Positions 1 through 8,881 of a stretch of DNA of 58,677 bases are shown piece after piece. Within the stretch, counting starts at the first letter, position 1. Each line of letters opens with the position of its first letter. Where the stretch lies: positions 2,543 through 61,219 of the forward strand of contig JAECQP010000018.1 in NCBI GenBank assembly GCA_015999745.1. Direction: 5' to 3'. The notes beneath the pieces are model-generated. The model was not told where the DNA came from. It saw nothing but the letters and a program-made list of their open reading frames with translations, and did not search any database. Source of the stretch: Sphingobacteriia bacterium. GTDB lineage: Bacteria > Bacteroidota > Bacteroidia > Chitinophagales > Chitinophagaceae. Position numbers and translations under genes: made by a program.

Positions 1-165
1 TTTTTCTCAGGTAGCGGCTCATCATAAAGCTGGTATCGCTGATGCGAAGCCGGTTGTTAAGCATTATAGCAGTGTCTGTTTTTCTGAGGTAGTGGCTCAT
101 CATAAAAGCGGTATCTGTTGCGCGGAGATACTTATTCAACATCGCCGCAGTATCACCTGCGCTCA
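1..165 (-). repeat. 39-bp tandem coding repeat
   Basis: Degenerate tandem units of 39 bp encode the 13-residue repeat DTAxMLxxxLRxx (units include DTAAMLNKYLRAT and DTAFMMSHYLRKT). Alternate units resemble each other most, giving a 78-bp higher-order period; the plus-strand string ggctcatcataaa occurs in two copies 78 bp apart. The array continues past the window edge. Confidence 0.75.
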
Positions 166-910
166 ACTTATTATTAAAGCTACTCCAGTCTGCAGAAGTT
201 AAAACGCCCCTGTTGGTTGCTGATGCATTGGGGAAATTGAATGTATGTATAGTGCCGGAAGAAACTATATTCACATTGGTGCCCGTGGCTCCCACTGCAA
301 AACTCTGCCCTCCGCCCAATGACAGGGGCAGGCCGTTCAGCCCAATGGAGCTATTCACCAGTTTGATGTTTTCAATCGTACCGTCTTTAATCTTTTCGTT
401 GGTCACTGCATCTATGGAGAGTTTGCTGTTATTGATGGCAAGTGGCGCAACCAGGGGATTGGGATAAGTGGAGCCTGCCAGGTCTCCGCCTGCATTTCCT
501 ACCGGGTAGGCTGCATTGGCAAAGAAAGCATAAGGGACCGATTGCAATTGAGATGTGCCTGCATGCAGGAAATTACTGCCCCCTTGCGGATCAATCTCTA
601 CCTGTAAAAATTTACTACTGGCCGCCCAGTTGATGGTACTGATATTGCCGAAACTGCTTACTGCTCCCGGGCTTCCGATGACCAATGTAATCAAACCAAA
701 CTGGTTGGTTCGTACTTCCCTGGTTTCTGAATACAGGGTAGTACCGTTTGCGGAGCCATCCCGGATACTCAAGCGGATACTGATATTCTGAAAAGAGAGT
801 GCCACGCCATTGGCGTTCCTGGCAATGCCCTGATAGTTCAGGAGCTGGGCCTGAACCAGGGTAAAGCTGCCGGTTAATAACAGCAGCAGTAATAATATTT
901 TTTTCATCAT
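1..910 (-). CDS. Tail-fibre-like secreted protein, 3' end beyond window
   Basis: The minus-strand frame is open from the double Met at 910/907 to the window edge, giving about 303 visible residues. The N-terminus is a clear signal peptide (MMKKILLLLLLLTG, then VQAQ). The next part (LLNYQGIARNANG) matches the start of the large Bacteroidota secreted proteins annotated as tail fiber domain-containing. The last visible part repeats a 13-residue unit of the form DTAxMLxxxLRxx at least four times. The protein is probably exported; its molecular function is unknown. It lies 17 nt downstream of a T9SS cargo gene on the same strand, so the two are probably co-transcribed. The C-terminus, where a sorting or intramolecular chaperone domain would be, is not visible. 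Confidence 0.75.
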   Translation of the reverse strand, partial: MMKKILLLLLLLTGSFTLVQAQLLNYQGIARNANGVALSFQNISIRLSIRDGSANGTTLYSETREVRTNQFGLITLVIGSPGAVSSFGNISTINWAASSKFLQVEIDPQGGSNFLHAGTSQLQSVPYAFFANAAYPVGNAGGDLAGSTYPNPLVAPLAINNSKLSIDAVTNEKIKDGTIENIKLVNSSIGLNGLPLSLGGGQSFAVGATGTNVNIVSSGTIHTFNFPNASATNRGVLTSADWSSFNNKLSAGDTAAMLNKYLRATDTAFMMSHYLRKTDTAIMLNNRLRISDTSFMMSRYLRK

Positions 911-927
911 ACCATTCGATTGTATCG

Positions 928-1515
928 TTATCGGAGTTTGAGTATTTTAAATACGCCGCTTTTCTTCAGAAAGCCTTTGCTGTATAAAGATACCCTGAGG
1001 AAATAGGGGCCGGAAGCGTATTTGGAAAAATCAATTTTCTGATTCACGGGAAGTGTGTTGTACTGGAACTCCCTTAATCCCAATGTTCTGCCCAACAGGT
1101 CGTATAACTGAATTTCTACCCTGCCCGTATCGTTGCTGTATAAATCAAATTGCAGTAAGGTATTCACTGGTACTGGGTAAAGCTTAATCTCTTCCCTGGT
1201 CCAACCCTGAATGGGTATGGTTTGTAAATCTTTATCGGTGATCGGCTGTAGTACGCCGTTGGTGAGGATTACGGAGTTGTCCGTAGTGGTATAGGTCTCT
1301 ATCAGGGTAGCTTCTCCCACACTCCATACAAAGGAAAAGTTGGCCAGGTTGTAGCTTCCCCTGTTTACATAATTTCCGCCGGAAGCATTCAGGATAAAGG
1401 GCTCCACTGTTTGCGTGAACCCGTTCAAACCGTTCAGCAGCAATAAACTTCCCAGCACCAGAAATTGCTTCCAGGTAACATGGCCGGGGTCGCTATGTAC
1501 ACTGATCGGGGGCAT
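928..1515 (-). CDS. T9SS type A sorting domain protein
   Basis: A 195-residue exported protein. Residues 14-36 are a hydrophobic signal sequence. Residues about 40-100 form a short beta-rich segment (FSFVWSVGEATLIETYT). Residues about 111-195 form a complete type A C-terminal sorting domain: LYPVPVNTLLQF, then LYDLLGRTL, GPYFLRV and the final VFKILKLR. Such domains route proteins through the type IX secretion system and are cleaved at the cell surface. The N-terminal part has no function I recognise. It is the first gene of a likely two-gene unit with the tail-fibre-like gene downstream. No other in-frame ATG lies near the start. Confidence 0.8.
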   Translation of the reverse strand: MPPISVHSDPGHVTWKQFLVLGSLLLLNGLNGFTQTVEPFILNASGGNYVNRGSYNLANFSFVWSVGEATLIETYTTTDNSVILTNGVLQPITDKDLQTIPIQGWTREEIKLYPVPVNTLLQFDLYSNDTGRVEIQLYDLLGRTLGLREFQYNTLPVNQKIDFSKYASGPYFLRVSLYSKGFLKKSGVFKILKLR

Positions 1516-1570
1516 AAAACGGATACTGAACGGTCACAAAGTTAATTCATTAGGGCTGTGGAAATAAAAA

Positions 1571-1606
1571 GGGCTCTCCGTATTTACTACCGAGAGCCCT
1601 TTTTTG
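1571..1606 (-). terminator. Rho-independent terminator of the S15-type hydrolase gene
   Basis: An 8-bp perfect stem (gggctctc at 1571-1578 with gagagccc at 1592-1599) lies just past the stop of the 1622-3475 gene. Read on the minus strand, it is followed by TTTTT. The plus strand also carries a T run, so it could work in both directions. Confidence 0.8.
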
Positions 1607-1621
1607 TTCGAATTGCAGCTT

Positions 1622-3475
1622 TTATTTCCGTTTTACAATCGGAAGACTGATACTGGATTCATTGTCAAATACACGGATGGTAGCCTTCTGAAAGTCCTTT
1701 TCCGTTGCCTTGTAGATGTCGGTGAATTTCTGTGGATTCCTGTCTACCAGCGGGAACCAGCTACTCTGAATCTGTACCATGATGCGGTGCCCCTTTTTAA
1801 AGGTATGCGCCACATCCGGCAGTTCATATTTTACCCTGGTGGCTTTGTTGGGAACAAAGGGCTCGGGCTTTTCAAAACTGTTCCTGAACTTGCCGCGGAA
1901 TACCTCACCTCTTACCAGCATCTGGTAGCCATCCATTAAGTAATTATTATTCTCCGGGTAACTGAATTTGTCCGGGAATACATCAATCAGCTTCACCACA
2001 AAATCGGCATCGGTGGTAGAGATGCTTACTTTTAAATCGGCTGTTAGAGGTCCACCCACGGTGATGTCTTCGGTAAGGATATCTGACTGATATACCAGCA
2101 CATCCGGCCTTCTGGCGGCAAAGCGCTGGTCATCTGTCATATATTCCCTGGTTCTGCCGGTGTGTACGTCTTCGGTATACGGAACAGGCCTGGCCGGATC
2201 GCTTACATATTCTGTAAAAGTCGGGACCCCGGTGTTAGCAGTTGTAAAAGACAATTTACCTTTAGCCTGTAAATAAAGCCTGGAAGAAGTTGTTCCGGAT
2301 AATGGCCAACTGGCGGATTGATACCACTGGTTTTCTCCGGTAAAGAAAATATTGGCTTCATTGATTTTCTCTATACTGCCCTTGCCTTTTAAATAGTAGT
2401 TGAAGAAGGGGACTTCTATGTTGGTAGAATACCATTCAGCAGTATTGCTCTCAAACTGTACATTGCCCAGGTTTTTTCCGTTTCCGCTGGCCCACTGTCC
2501 GTGGTACCAGGGTCCCATCACAATCTTGTTGTTGTTCCTGCCTTTGGCTTCAATAGACTTGTACATCTGCCATGCTCCAAAACAATCTTCCGCATCAAAA
2601 AGACCGCCTACTACCAATGTTGCGATATCAGGAGAGATGTGCTGCACAAAGTTTCTGGGGTTTCTTGCCTTCCACCACTCGTCGTAATTGGGATGGCTCA
2701 TCAGGTCTTTCCAGAACGCAATGCTATCTCCCATGAATTCGGTGAGTTTGGATAAACTTCCACTGCGCAGGAAGAACTCGTAATTATCTTTTGTAGGAAA
2801 ATCAAAACCCTTTGGCCCAACCGTAGTAGGAGCGGGTCTTGGTTTTCCGAAGCTGCTGTAAAAGTTAAAAGCATCCAGTTGCATGAATGCACCATTGTGG
2901 TGAAAGTCATCGCCGATGAACCAGTCGGTTACCGGAGCCTGGGGACTCACTGCTTTTAAAGCCGGGTGGTTGCTCAACGCGGCCATGGTAGAGTAGAAGC
3001 CGGGGTAAGAAATTCCGAATACACCCGCATTACCGTTGTTTCCTTGTATATTTTTCACCAACCAGTCGATGGTGTCGTAGGTGTCGGAGGATTCATCAAT
3101 ATCTGTATTGGTTTTTTTAGATGGATTATAAGGCCGTACATCCATAAATACTCCTTCACTCATCCATCGGCCCCTTACATCCTGTGTTACAATGATGTAA
3201 TTTTCTTTCAGGTATTCCCTCATATGTCCACGCTGAAAATTTTTCAGCTTGTCGGCCCCGTAAGGCGCGCAGGAATAGGGTGTTCTGGTAAGCAGGATCG
3301 GATGCTGCTCCGAATTGCTCCTGGGAATGTAAAGAGAGGTAAAGAGCTTTACCCCGTCGCGCATGGGTATTAAAACTTCTTTTTTAGTGTAATTGGCTGC
3401 CAGCCAGGCTGAATCAAATTGCTGCGCCATGGCTAATACCGGCAGCAGGAAGAGCATCAGGAATAATTTTCTCAT
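1622..3475 (-). CDS. CocE/NonD family (S15-like) hydrolase
   Basis: A 617-residue exported alpha/beta hydrolase of the X-Pro dipeptidyl-peptidase S15/CocE class, related to glutaryl-7-ACA acylase and alpha-amino-acid ester hydrolases. It has a signal peptide (residues 1-18, ending AMAQQ). The nucleophile motif GISYPG puts Ser at about 156. The catalytic Asp is at about 294 in GLFDAED and His at about 325 in GPWYHG. The segment TQDVRGRW at 97-104 is typical of the family. The C-terminal third matches the beta-sandwich PepX_C domain. It probably acts in the periplasm or on the cell surface on peptides, amides or esters; the substrate cannot be told from sequence. It is transcribed alone, with its own terminator. 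Confidence 0.85.
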   Translation of the reverse strand: MRKLFLMLFLLPVLAMAQQFDSAWLAANYTKKEVLIPMRDGVKLFTSLYIPRSNSEQHPILLTRTPYSCAPYGADKLKNFQRGHMREYLKENYIIVTQDVRGRWMSEGVFMDVRPYNPSKKTNTDIDESSDTYDTIDWLVKNIQGNNGNAGVFGISYPGFYSTMAALSNHPALKAVSPQAPVTDWFIGDDFHHNGAFMQLDAFNFYSSFGKPRPAPTTVGPKGFDFPTKDNYEFFLRSGSLSKLTEFMGDSIAFWKDLMSHPNYDEWWKARNPRNFVQHISPDIATLVVGGLFDAEDCFGAWQMYKSIEAKGRNNNKIVMGPWYHGQWASGNGKNLGNVQFESNTAEWYSTNIEVPFFNYYLKGKGSIEKINEANIFFTGENQWYQSASWPLSGTTSSRLYLQAKGKLSFTTANTGVPTFTEYVSDPARPVPYTEDVHTGRTREYMTDDQRFAARRPDVLVYQSDILTEDITVGGPLTADLKVSISTTDADFVVKLIDVFPDKFSYPENNNYLMDGYQMLVRGEVFRGKFRNSFEKPEPFVPNKATRVKYELPDVAHTFKKGHRIMVQIQSSWFPLVDRNPQKFTDIYKATEKDFQKATIRVFDNESSISLPIVKRK

Positions 3476-3559
3476 AGCATCAGTTTAAGCAGTCAAGTTA
3501 AATCATTCTGTTTTCCTGACCCAAAAAGATGGATGAATGAAAAAATAATAGTCTACTAA

Positions 3560-3590
3560 TTTGGTAGGATAAAAAAATCCCCTATTTTTG
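3560..3590 (+). promoter_or_regulatory. Promoter of the desaturase-family gene, apparently leaderless
   Basis: A -33 TTTG at 3560-3563, a 19-nt spacer and a perfect -7 TATTTTTG at 3583-3590 match the Bacteroidota sigma-ABfr consensus. The -7 box ends only 5 nt before the ATG at 3596, so transcription should begin at or within a base or two of the start codon. Confidence 0.6.
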
Positions 3591-3595
3591 ATCCC

Positions 3596-4807
3596 ATGAA
3601 ACTGAACTTCATAGCACTGGCTGTTCCGCTCTTCATTTTCTTCATGCTCCTGGAATACTGGGTGAGTGTTAAGAAAAAGAAAGCGGTATACCATTTTAAT
3701 GAAGCGGTGGCCAACCTCAACGTAGGGATTGGCGAACGTTTATCGGATATGCTCACTACCGGCGCTTTCTTCTATGTGTTCAGTTGGGTGCATCATCATT
3801 ATGCATTGTTTTCCATTCCATCTTCCCTGCTTACCTGGATTTTATTGTTTTTGCTGACCGACCTGATCTGGTACTGGTACCATCGGGTTGGTCATGAAGT
3901 GAACCTGTTCTGGAGTGCGCATGTAGTGCATCACCAGAGCGAGGATTTTAATTTCACAGTTTCCGCAAGGATTACTGTTTTTCAGGCGGTGGCCCGTGGT
4001 CTGTTTTGGTCGGTATTACCCCTGATCGGGTTTGATCCGGGTATGATCACGATTCTCTTGCTGATTCATGGAGCTTATCCATTCTTCACCCATACGCAGC
4101 TGATCGGAAAACTGGGCTGGCTGGAATATATCCTGGTGACGCCTTCACATCACCGGGTTCACCACAGCAGCAACCCGGCCTATCTCGATAAGAACTACGG
4201 AGACGTGCTAATCATCTGGGATAAAATTTTCGGGACGTTTAAAGAAGAACAGGAAGCGCCTGTTTACGGACTTACCACCCCGTTGAACAGTCATAGTTTT
4301 CTTTGGCAGCATTTTCATTTTATCCTGGAGATGATGGTGGCCTTCCGCAGCGCTAAAGGGCCGGGCGGTAAGCTGCGGGTGCTTTTTGGGAAACCGGATG
4401 ATATAGACCCGAGGATTCGGCCATACCTCGAAAGAAAACTCCTGAACAGGAATCAACAGGCCCAACAAACCCTTTGGCTGAAACAGTTTATTTTTCTACA
4501 GACCCTGTTTACCCTTTCGTTGTTGTTCATCATCATTTTATTCGAATGGTATTTCAAGCCTGCTCAATTAGTGATTGCTGCGCTGTTCATTATTCTCAGT
4601 GTAATCAGCACTGGCGCCATGCTAGAGCAAAAACGCTGGGTGTTCTACCTGGACTTTGCACGCCTGGGTTTAGCGGGCATTTTCATATTCAGCATCATAC
4701 CATCCGTATACCTGCTGGTAACCGTTTTACTGGTGCTTGCCGGGATACTGGCTTTTTATAAAACAATTCAGCACAGATACGTGTCGCTTTTGTATACGTA
4801 TACCTGA
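3596..4807 (+). CDS. Sterol desaturase / fatty acid hydroxylase family protein
   Basis: A 403-residue integral membrane di-iron oxygenase. The histidine clusters that bind the two irons are present: HRVGH at 96-100, HVVHH at 109-113 and HHRVHH at 185-190, plus further His around 158-166. Hydrophobic segments lie at about 5-20, 78-94, 140-160 and several between 300 and 400. The arrangement resembles alkylglycerol monooxygenase/TMEM195-type members, which hydroxylate or cleave lipid chains; the actual lipid substrate is unknown. The start is the first ATG and sits directly after a -7 promoter box. tRNA-Cys begins 8 nt after the stop codon, so the tRNA may be carried on the same transcript. Confidence 0.85.
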   Translation: MKLNFIALAVPLFIFFMLLEYWVSVKKKKAVYHFNEAVANLNVGIGERLSDMLTTGAFFYVFSWVHHHYALFSIPSSLLTWILLFLLTDLIWYWYHRVGHEVNLFWSAHVVHHQSEDFNFTVSARITVFQAVARGLFWSVLPLIGFDPGMITILLLIHGAYPFFTHTQLIGKLGWLEYILVTPSHHRVHHSSNPAYLDKNYGDVLIIWDKIFGTFKEEQEAPVYGLTTPLNSHSFLWQHFHFILEMMVAFRSAKGPGGKLRVLFGKPDDIDPRIRPYLERKLLNRNQQAQQTLWLKQFIFLQTLFTLSLLFIIILFEWYFKPAQLVIAALFIILSVISTGAMLEQKRWVFYLDFARLGLAGIFIFSIIPSVYLLVTVLLVLAGILAFYKTIQHRYVSLLYTYT

Positions 4808-4815
4808 TAAAATAT

Positions 4816-4886
4816 AGTCGCGTGGCCGAGTGGCAAGGCAGAGGTCTGCAAAACCTTTAACGACGGTTCGAATCCGTCCGTGACGT
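4816..4886 (+). tRNA. tRNA-Cys (GCA)
   Basis: A full cloverleaf can be folded. D stem: 4825-4827 with 4837-4839. Anticodon stem: 4841-4845 with 4853-4857. Anticodon loop: CTGCAAA (4846-4852), with GCA at 4848-4850. T stem: GACGG/CCGTC around TTCGAAT (4862-4878). Acceptor stem: 4816-4822 with 4879-4885. The discriminator base is T at 4886, as CysRS requires. The first acceptor pair is A-G rather than a Watson-Crick pair, and CCA is not encoded (the gene continues CCG), so CCA must be added after transcription. Confidence 0.9.
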
Positions 4887-4914
4887 CCGGGAGTTGACAA
4901 TCAACCTAAACCAG

Positions 4915-4949
4915 AGCTCGCTGTCTGTGGACGGGAGCTTTTGTTTTTG
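4915..4949 (+). terminator. Terminator after tRNA-Cys
   Basis: The stem pairs agctcgctgtc (4915-4925) with gacgggagct (4930-4939) around a TGTG loop, followed by TTTTGTTTTT. It lies 28 nt past the tRNA and before the DUF2721 gene. Confidence 0.65.
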
Positions 4950-4977
4950 TATATTAGGGGTAACTTGCATCTAATTT

Positions 4978-5433
4978 ATGAACATGGACATTACCATCAA
5001 CACACCTGCACTCCTGTTTCCGGCGATCAGCTTGATTATGCTGGCCTATACCAATCGTTTTCTGGCGCTTTCCAACAGGGTAAGGGCCTTACACGATCAG
5101 TACGAGGGAAAGGGGCAGGAAAAGAGCCATATTATTCACGGACAGATCAGAAACCTGCGCTACCGCTTAAAATTGATCAAGAACATGCAGGCCCTGGGTG
5201 TAGTTACTTTCCTGAGCAGCATTGTATGCATGTACTTTATTTACATTCAGTGGATGGTGATGGCTCACTGGGTGTTCGCATTCAGCCTGCTGGTATTTGC
5301 TGCATCTCTCACACTTTCTTTACTGGAGATTCAACTGAGTACCAAGGCCCTTGAATTGCAGTTAAGCGATATTGAAGGACTGGAAGATCCCTCTGTTATT
5401 GAATACATCAAAAAGAAATTTGAGAAAGAATAG
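4978..5433 (+). CDS. DUF2721 family membrane protein
   Basis: A 151-residue inner-membrane protein of the DUF2721 family, recognised from the N-terminal PALLFPAISLIMLAYTNRFL block. Three hydrophobic segments lie at about 10-28, 78-95 and 100-122. A charged loop at 34-70 separates the first two, and the tail is acidic/amphipathic. The family has no known function. A second Met at residue 3 (4984) is an equally possible start. It converges with the ABC exporter; the two stop codons are 8 bp apart with no terminator hairpin between them. Confidence 0.8.
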   Translation: MNMDITINTPALLFPAISLIMLAYTNRFLALSNRVRALHDQYEGKGQEKSHIIHGQIRNLRYRLKLIKNMQALGVVTFLSSIVCMYFIYIQWMVMAHWVFAFSLLVFAASLTLSLLEIQLSTKALELQLSDIEGLEDPSVIEYIKKKFEKE

Positions 5434-5441
5434 CAACCGAA

Positions 5442-7247
5442 CTAAGCTTTTGCTGCTACTGCTTTTCTTTCCCCGATCTGCTGTCTCCACATGGCGTAGT
5501 ACAATCCTTTTTCTTCCAGCAATTGCTGATGACTTCCGGTTTCCACTACCTGGCCTTTTTCCAGTACATAAATCCTTTCTGCATGCATGATGGTACTTAA
5601 CCGGTGTGCAATCATAACGGTGATCTGTTCTTTCTGTGCGGAGATATCCCGGATGGTATTGGTAATTTCTTCTTCCGTAATACTGTCAAGCGCGGAAGTC
5701 GCTTCGTCGAAAATGAGCAGTTGCGGATGACGAATCAACGCCCGTGCAATGGATATCCTTTGTTTCTCTCCCCCACTCAGCTTCAGGCCACCTTCTCCGA
5801 TCATGGAATCAATTCCGTTATCGGCTTTCTCCAGCAGGTTATCGCAACTGGCTTTTTTCAATGCGGTGATGATCTCCTCATCATTGGCGCCGGGGCATAC
5901 AAAGAGCAGGTTCTCCCTGATGGTTCCTGCAAACAGCTGTGTATCCTGCGTTACAAAACCGATCTGGTTGCGCAGTTCATCAAAATGAATATCATTTCCG
6001 TTTACTCCATTGTAAAGAATGGCGCCCTCCTGCGGCCTGTACAATCCTACCAGTAATTTTACGAGTGTACTCTTACCGGCGCCGGATGGCCCTACGAATG
6101 CGACGGTTTCTCCTTTTTTGGCTTTAAAAGAAATTCCGTCCAGTGCATTGTATTGTGCAGTCTGGTGTTTGAATATAATGTTCTGAAATGCCAGCGTGTT
6201 AATATTACCGATATGTTCCGGCGATACAGGTTTAGGCTCTGATGGTTTCATCATCAGGTTGTGAAAATTGTTCAGGGATGCTTCCGCCTCGCGATAGGAG
6301 AGGATGATGTTCCCAATTTCCTGTAACGGCCCAAAAATGAAGAAGGAATAGAATGTAAGCGTCATTACTTCACCTGCTGTCAGCTTTCCGTTGAATACCA
6401 GCCACAGCAGGGTAAACATAATGATCTGACGAAGCAGGTTTACGAATGTTCCCTGTACAAAACTTAAGGAACGAATACTTTTTACCTTCCTTAGTTCCAG
6501 CCCGAGTATCTTATACGTATTCTTGTTGAGCCGGTTAATTTCCTGCTTGGTTAATCCAAGGCTTTTCACCAGTTCAATATTGCGCAGGCTCTCTGTGGTG
6601 GTTCCCGCCAGCATGGTGGTTTCCTTTACAATGTCTTTCTGAATACTCTTGATGCGCCTGCTTAAAAAACTGGTAAGCAGCGACAGGAATACAATCCCTG
6701 CCGCATAGATGGGCATGATGCTCCAGTGCAAACGGAAGGAGTACACAGAAATAAATACGATCCCTACGATGATACTGAACAGTACATTGATGAATGCGAT
6801 GATGAACTTTTCCGTATCGGATCGTACCTTGGTAAGAATGGATAATGTTTCGCCGCTTCGCTGGTCCTCAAACTCCTGGTAGGGCATTTGCATGGAGTGT
6901 TCCAGCCCATCTGTGAAAATCTTAGCGCCGAACTTCTGCACAATTACATTGCTGAAATAATCCTGGAATGCTTTGGCAATTCTGGACACCATGGCCACAC
7001 TGATCAGTATGCCCAGGTAACCCAGCACCCCCCAGATAAACTCAGATTGGGTGCGTTCGCCCGTGGCCACAAACTGCTTGTTTTCGTTGAAGTAGCCCGT
7101 GTTCAGCGGGTGCATGCCATATTTATCGAGCAATTTCCCAAAGAAAAAAGGGTCGAGCATGGAGAAGGACTGGTTGATTGCAGCCAGCGTAAGTGCTAAG
7201 ACTATCAACCATTTATAAGGCTTTAAGTATTGTAATAATAGTTTCAT
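5442..7247 (-). CDS. ABC exporter, fused permease-ATPase
   Basis: A 601-residue type I ABC half-transporter that would work as a homodimer or heterodimer in the inner membrane. The N-terminal permease has hydrophobic segments at about 12-28, 70-90, 146-168, 175-192, 272-290 and 295-312. The ATPase is complete: Walker A GPSGAGKST at 386-394, Q-loop Gln434, signature LSGGEKQ at 490-496, Walker B LLIFDEATS at 510-518 and switch His547. An extracytoplasmic loop around 40-66 is somewhat long. The substrate (lipid, peptide or drug) cannot be deduced. It stands alone on the minus strand, with an imperfect -7 box (TAATTTTA) 7 nt before the start. Confidence 0.88.
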   Translation of the reverse strand: MKLLLQYLKPYKWLIVLALTLAAINQSFSMLDPFFFGKLLDKYGMHPLNTGYFNENKQFVATGERTQSEFIWGVLGYLGILISVAMVSRIAKAFQDYFSNVIVQKFGAKIFTDGLEHSMQMPYQEFEDQRSGETLSILTKVRSDTEKFIIAFINVLFSIIVGIVFISVYSFRLHWSIMPIYAAGIVFLSLLTSFLSRRIKSIQKDIVKETTMLAGTTTESLRNIELVKSLGLTKQEINRLNKNTYKILGLELRKVKSIRSLSFVQGTFVNLLRQIIMFTLLWLVFNGKLTAGEVMTLTFYSFFIFGPLQEIGNIILSYREAEASLNNFHNLMMKPSEPKPVSPEHIGNINTLAFQNIIFKHQTAQYNALDGISFKAKKGETVAFVGPSGAGKSTLVKLLVGLYRPQEGAILYNGVNGNDIHFDELRNQIGFVTQDTQLFAGTIRENLLFVCPGANDEEIITALKKASCDNLLEKADNGIDSMIGEGGLKLSGGEKQRISIARALIRHPQLLIFDEATSALDSITEEEITNTIRDISAQKEQITVMIAHRLSTIMHAERIYVLEKGQVVETGSHQQLLEEKGLYYAMWRQQIGERKAVAAKA

Positions 7248-7362
7248 AGATTGGTAAAATTACGGAGTAATAATAAGTTTTTCCACTGCTGTTAACAATA
7301 AGATCACGTTTCAGTGATGTTTTGGCCTCATTTCATTTGTAACTTACAAAAACCCTACACAT

Positions 7363-7836
7363 ATGCGTTGGAGAAAATTCAATGGCGAAAACATCAGCCT
7401 TCCCATTAAAGATGCCGTGGAAGCGGCCATTCAGCGGGAAGCGGAGATCGGTACAAAACTCAAGGTTTGCATCGGAACAGACAGCCAGGTTAAAGGTGCT
7501 GACACAGAATTTGCAACAGTAATTGTTTTCCTTCGGGAACACAATGGAGGATTCATGTACATCCACAACGAAAAAACCAAACAACGGTACCACATCAAGG
7601 AAAGAATGTTACTGGAAGTTGCCAAGAGTATAGAAGTGGCATACGACCTCTGCAACCTTTTCATTGAGTACAATGTGGAGATGGAAGTACATGCGGACAT
7701 CAACACCAACCCTCAGTTCAAAAGCAACGACGCTTTGCGGGAAGCAATGGGTTATATCCTCGGTATGGGGTTTGCCTTTAAAGCCAAGCCGGAAGCCTTT
7801 GCCAGCAGTAGCTGTGCAGATAAAATGGTGAACTGA
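7363..7836 (+). CDS. YkuK-like ribonuclease H-like protein (DUF458)
   Basis: A 157-residue protein matching the YkuK/DUF458 family, which has an RNase H-like fold. Recognisable blocks are KVCIGTDSQVKG at about 34-45 (the Asp in GTDSQ aligns with the first acidic residue of the fold), a central HIKERMLLEVAKSIE helix, VEVHADINTNP near 110 and the terminal KAKPEAFASSSCADK. The biochemical activity of the family is not established. It is a single gene, convergent with the lytic transglycosylase; the two stops are 8 nt apart. Confidence 0.75.
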   Translation: MRWRKFNGENISLPIKDAVEAAIQREAEIGTKLKVCIGTDSQVKGADTEFATVIVFLREHNGGFMYIHNEKTKQRYHIKERMLLEVAKSIEVAYDLCNLFIEYNVEMEVHADINTNPQFKSNDALREAMGYILGMGFAFKAKPEAFASSSCADKMVN

Positions 7837-7844
7837 CCGTTGAA

Positions 7845-8876
7845 TTAATTTTGTGGAAGGGTCCCTTCCAGTAATGCACGCACCGATACGGCGAGCAATT
7901 GGTTCTTTGTCGCTTCAAACAGTGATGATTTTTCGGCAGGTATACGCATTTTAAATTTCTTTCCCTCTGCCAGTTGTTTGTCAAATCCCGGATTCCATTT
8001 ATTGAATTGGGCAATATGCATCACCAACCCGTTGGCTACAATGATGGAGTTGTATCTGCCGCCGATTTCTATTACAACAGTACCGGCTTCCTCTTCTGCA
8101 CTCAGGCTATTCTGCATTGCAGGTATATTATGTTTTTGTTGGGCCACTTCTGCTGCGGTCATGGTGGTCCATCCGCCGCCGCCTTCCATCACATAGTGGG
8201 TACCGATGAACTTCTTAACGTGGTTGCGGGTTTCCTCGGGAAGGAAATATTGCAGGTCCCAGAAATCCCTGCTTTTGGCTTTTTTCATGGCCTGCCTTAC
8301 CCTGCCCGGTCCCCCGTTATAAGCTGCTACGACCAGCAACCAGTCGTTGAACTCTCCATAGAGTTCTTTCATCAGCCTGGCCGCCACCTGGGTGCTCTTG
8401 TGATAATCGGTGCGCTCATCGCGATTGGCGTTCACGGTTAATCCGAACCTCCTTGCCTCGTAGGGCATGATTTGCCAGGGTCCTACGGCACCTGCCCAGG
8501 ATACCAGGCCGGAACTCAGGTGGCTTTCAATTACGCTCAGGTATTTCATTTCCCTGGGTATACCATATTGCGAAAGGATCTGATCGAACAGGTCAAAGTA
8601 GGGTTTGCCCCATCCTTTCATCCTGTTGAGCTCTTTACCCTGTTTGCGGATATATTCCTGTACAAAAGAAATCGCCCGGGGGTTTAGTTGTGTTGCATAA
8701 GGCTGGGAAGCATCAAATTGGTGCTTAAACAATGTTTTGAATCCGTATTTGTCGATGGTACTGTCTTTGGGCGCCTGGGCCAATAGCGTTGCAGGAGCAG
8801 TCATACAACATGCTGCTGCAATAAGTGCTACAGCAAATAACTGCTGTAAATGAATATGCCTGAAACAACCTTGCAT
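7845..8876 (-). CDS. Lytic transglycosylase (SLT domain)
   Basis: A 343-residue exported murein lytic transglycosylase of the MltD type. It cleaves the MurNAc-GlcNAc bond of peptidoglycan to leave a 1,6-anhydro end. An export signal occupies residues about 10-33. The SLT domain spans about 95-235, with the catalytic Glu at about 117 in SVIESHLSS followed by AGAVGPWQIMP and later AAYNGGPGRVRQA, all hallmark motifs. The C-terminal 80 residues (VVIEIGGRYNSIIVANGLVMHI) are not a recognisable LysM domain, unlike E. coli MltD. It lies 5 nt downstream of gatA on the same strand and could be co-transcribed with it. Confidence 0.85.
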   Translation of the reverse strand: MQGCFRHIHLQQLFAVALIAAACCMTAPATLLAQAPKDSTIDKYGFKTLFKHQFDASQPYATQLNPRAISFVQEYIRKQGKELNRMKGWGKPYFDLFDQILSQYGIPREMKYLSVIESHLSSGLVSWAGAVGPWQIMPYEARRFGLTVNANRDERTDYHKSTQVAARLMKELYGEFNDWLLVVAAYNGGPGRVRQAMKKAKSRDFWDLQYFLPEETRNHVKKFIGTHYVMEGGGGWTTMTAAEVAQQKHNIPAMQNSLSAEEEAGTVVIEIGGRYNSIIVANGLVMHIAQFNKWNPGFDKQLAEGKKFKMRIPAEKSSLFEATKNQLLAVSVRALLEGTLPQN

Positions 8877-8881
8877 AGCGC

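Noticed and set aside
1..1515. Prophage tail genes
   Set aside because: The tail-fibre-like name comes from a domain shared with secreted bacterial proteins; signal peptide and T9SS context, and no other phage gene, argue against a prophage.
4816..4977. Integration site at tRNA-Cys
   Set aside because: No integrase and no direct repeat of the tRNA 3' end were seen nearby.
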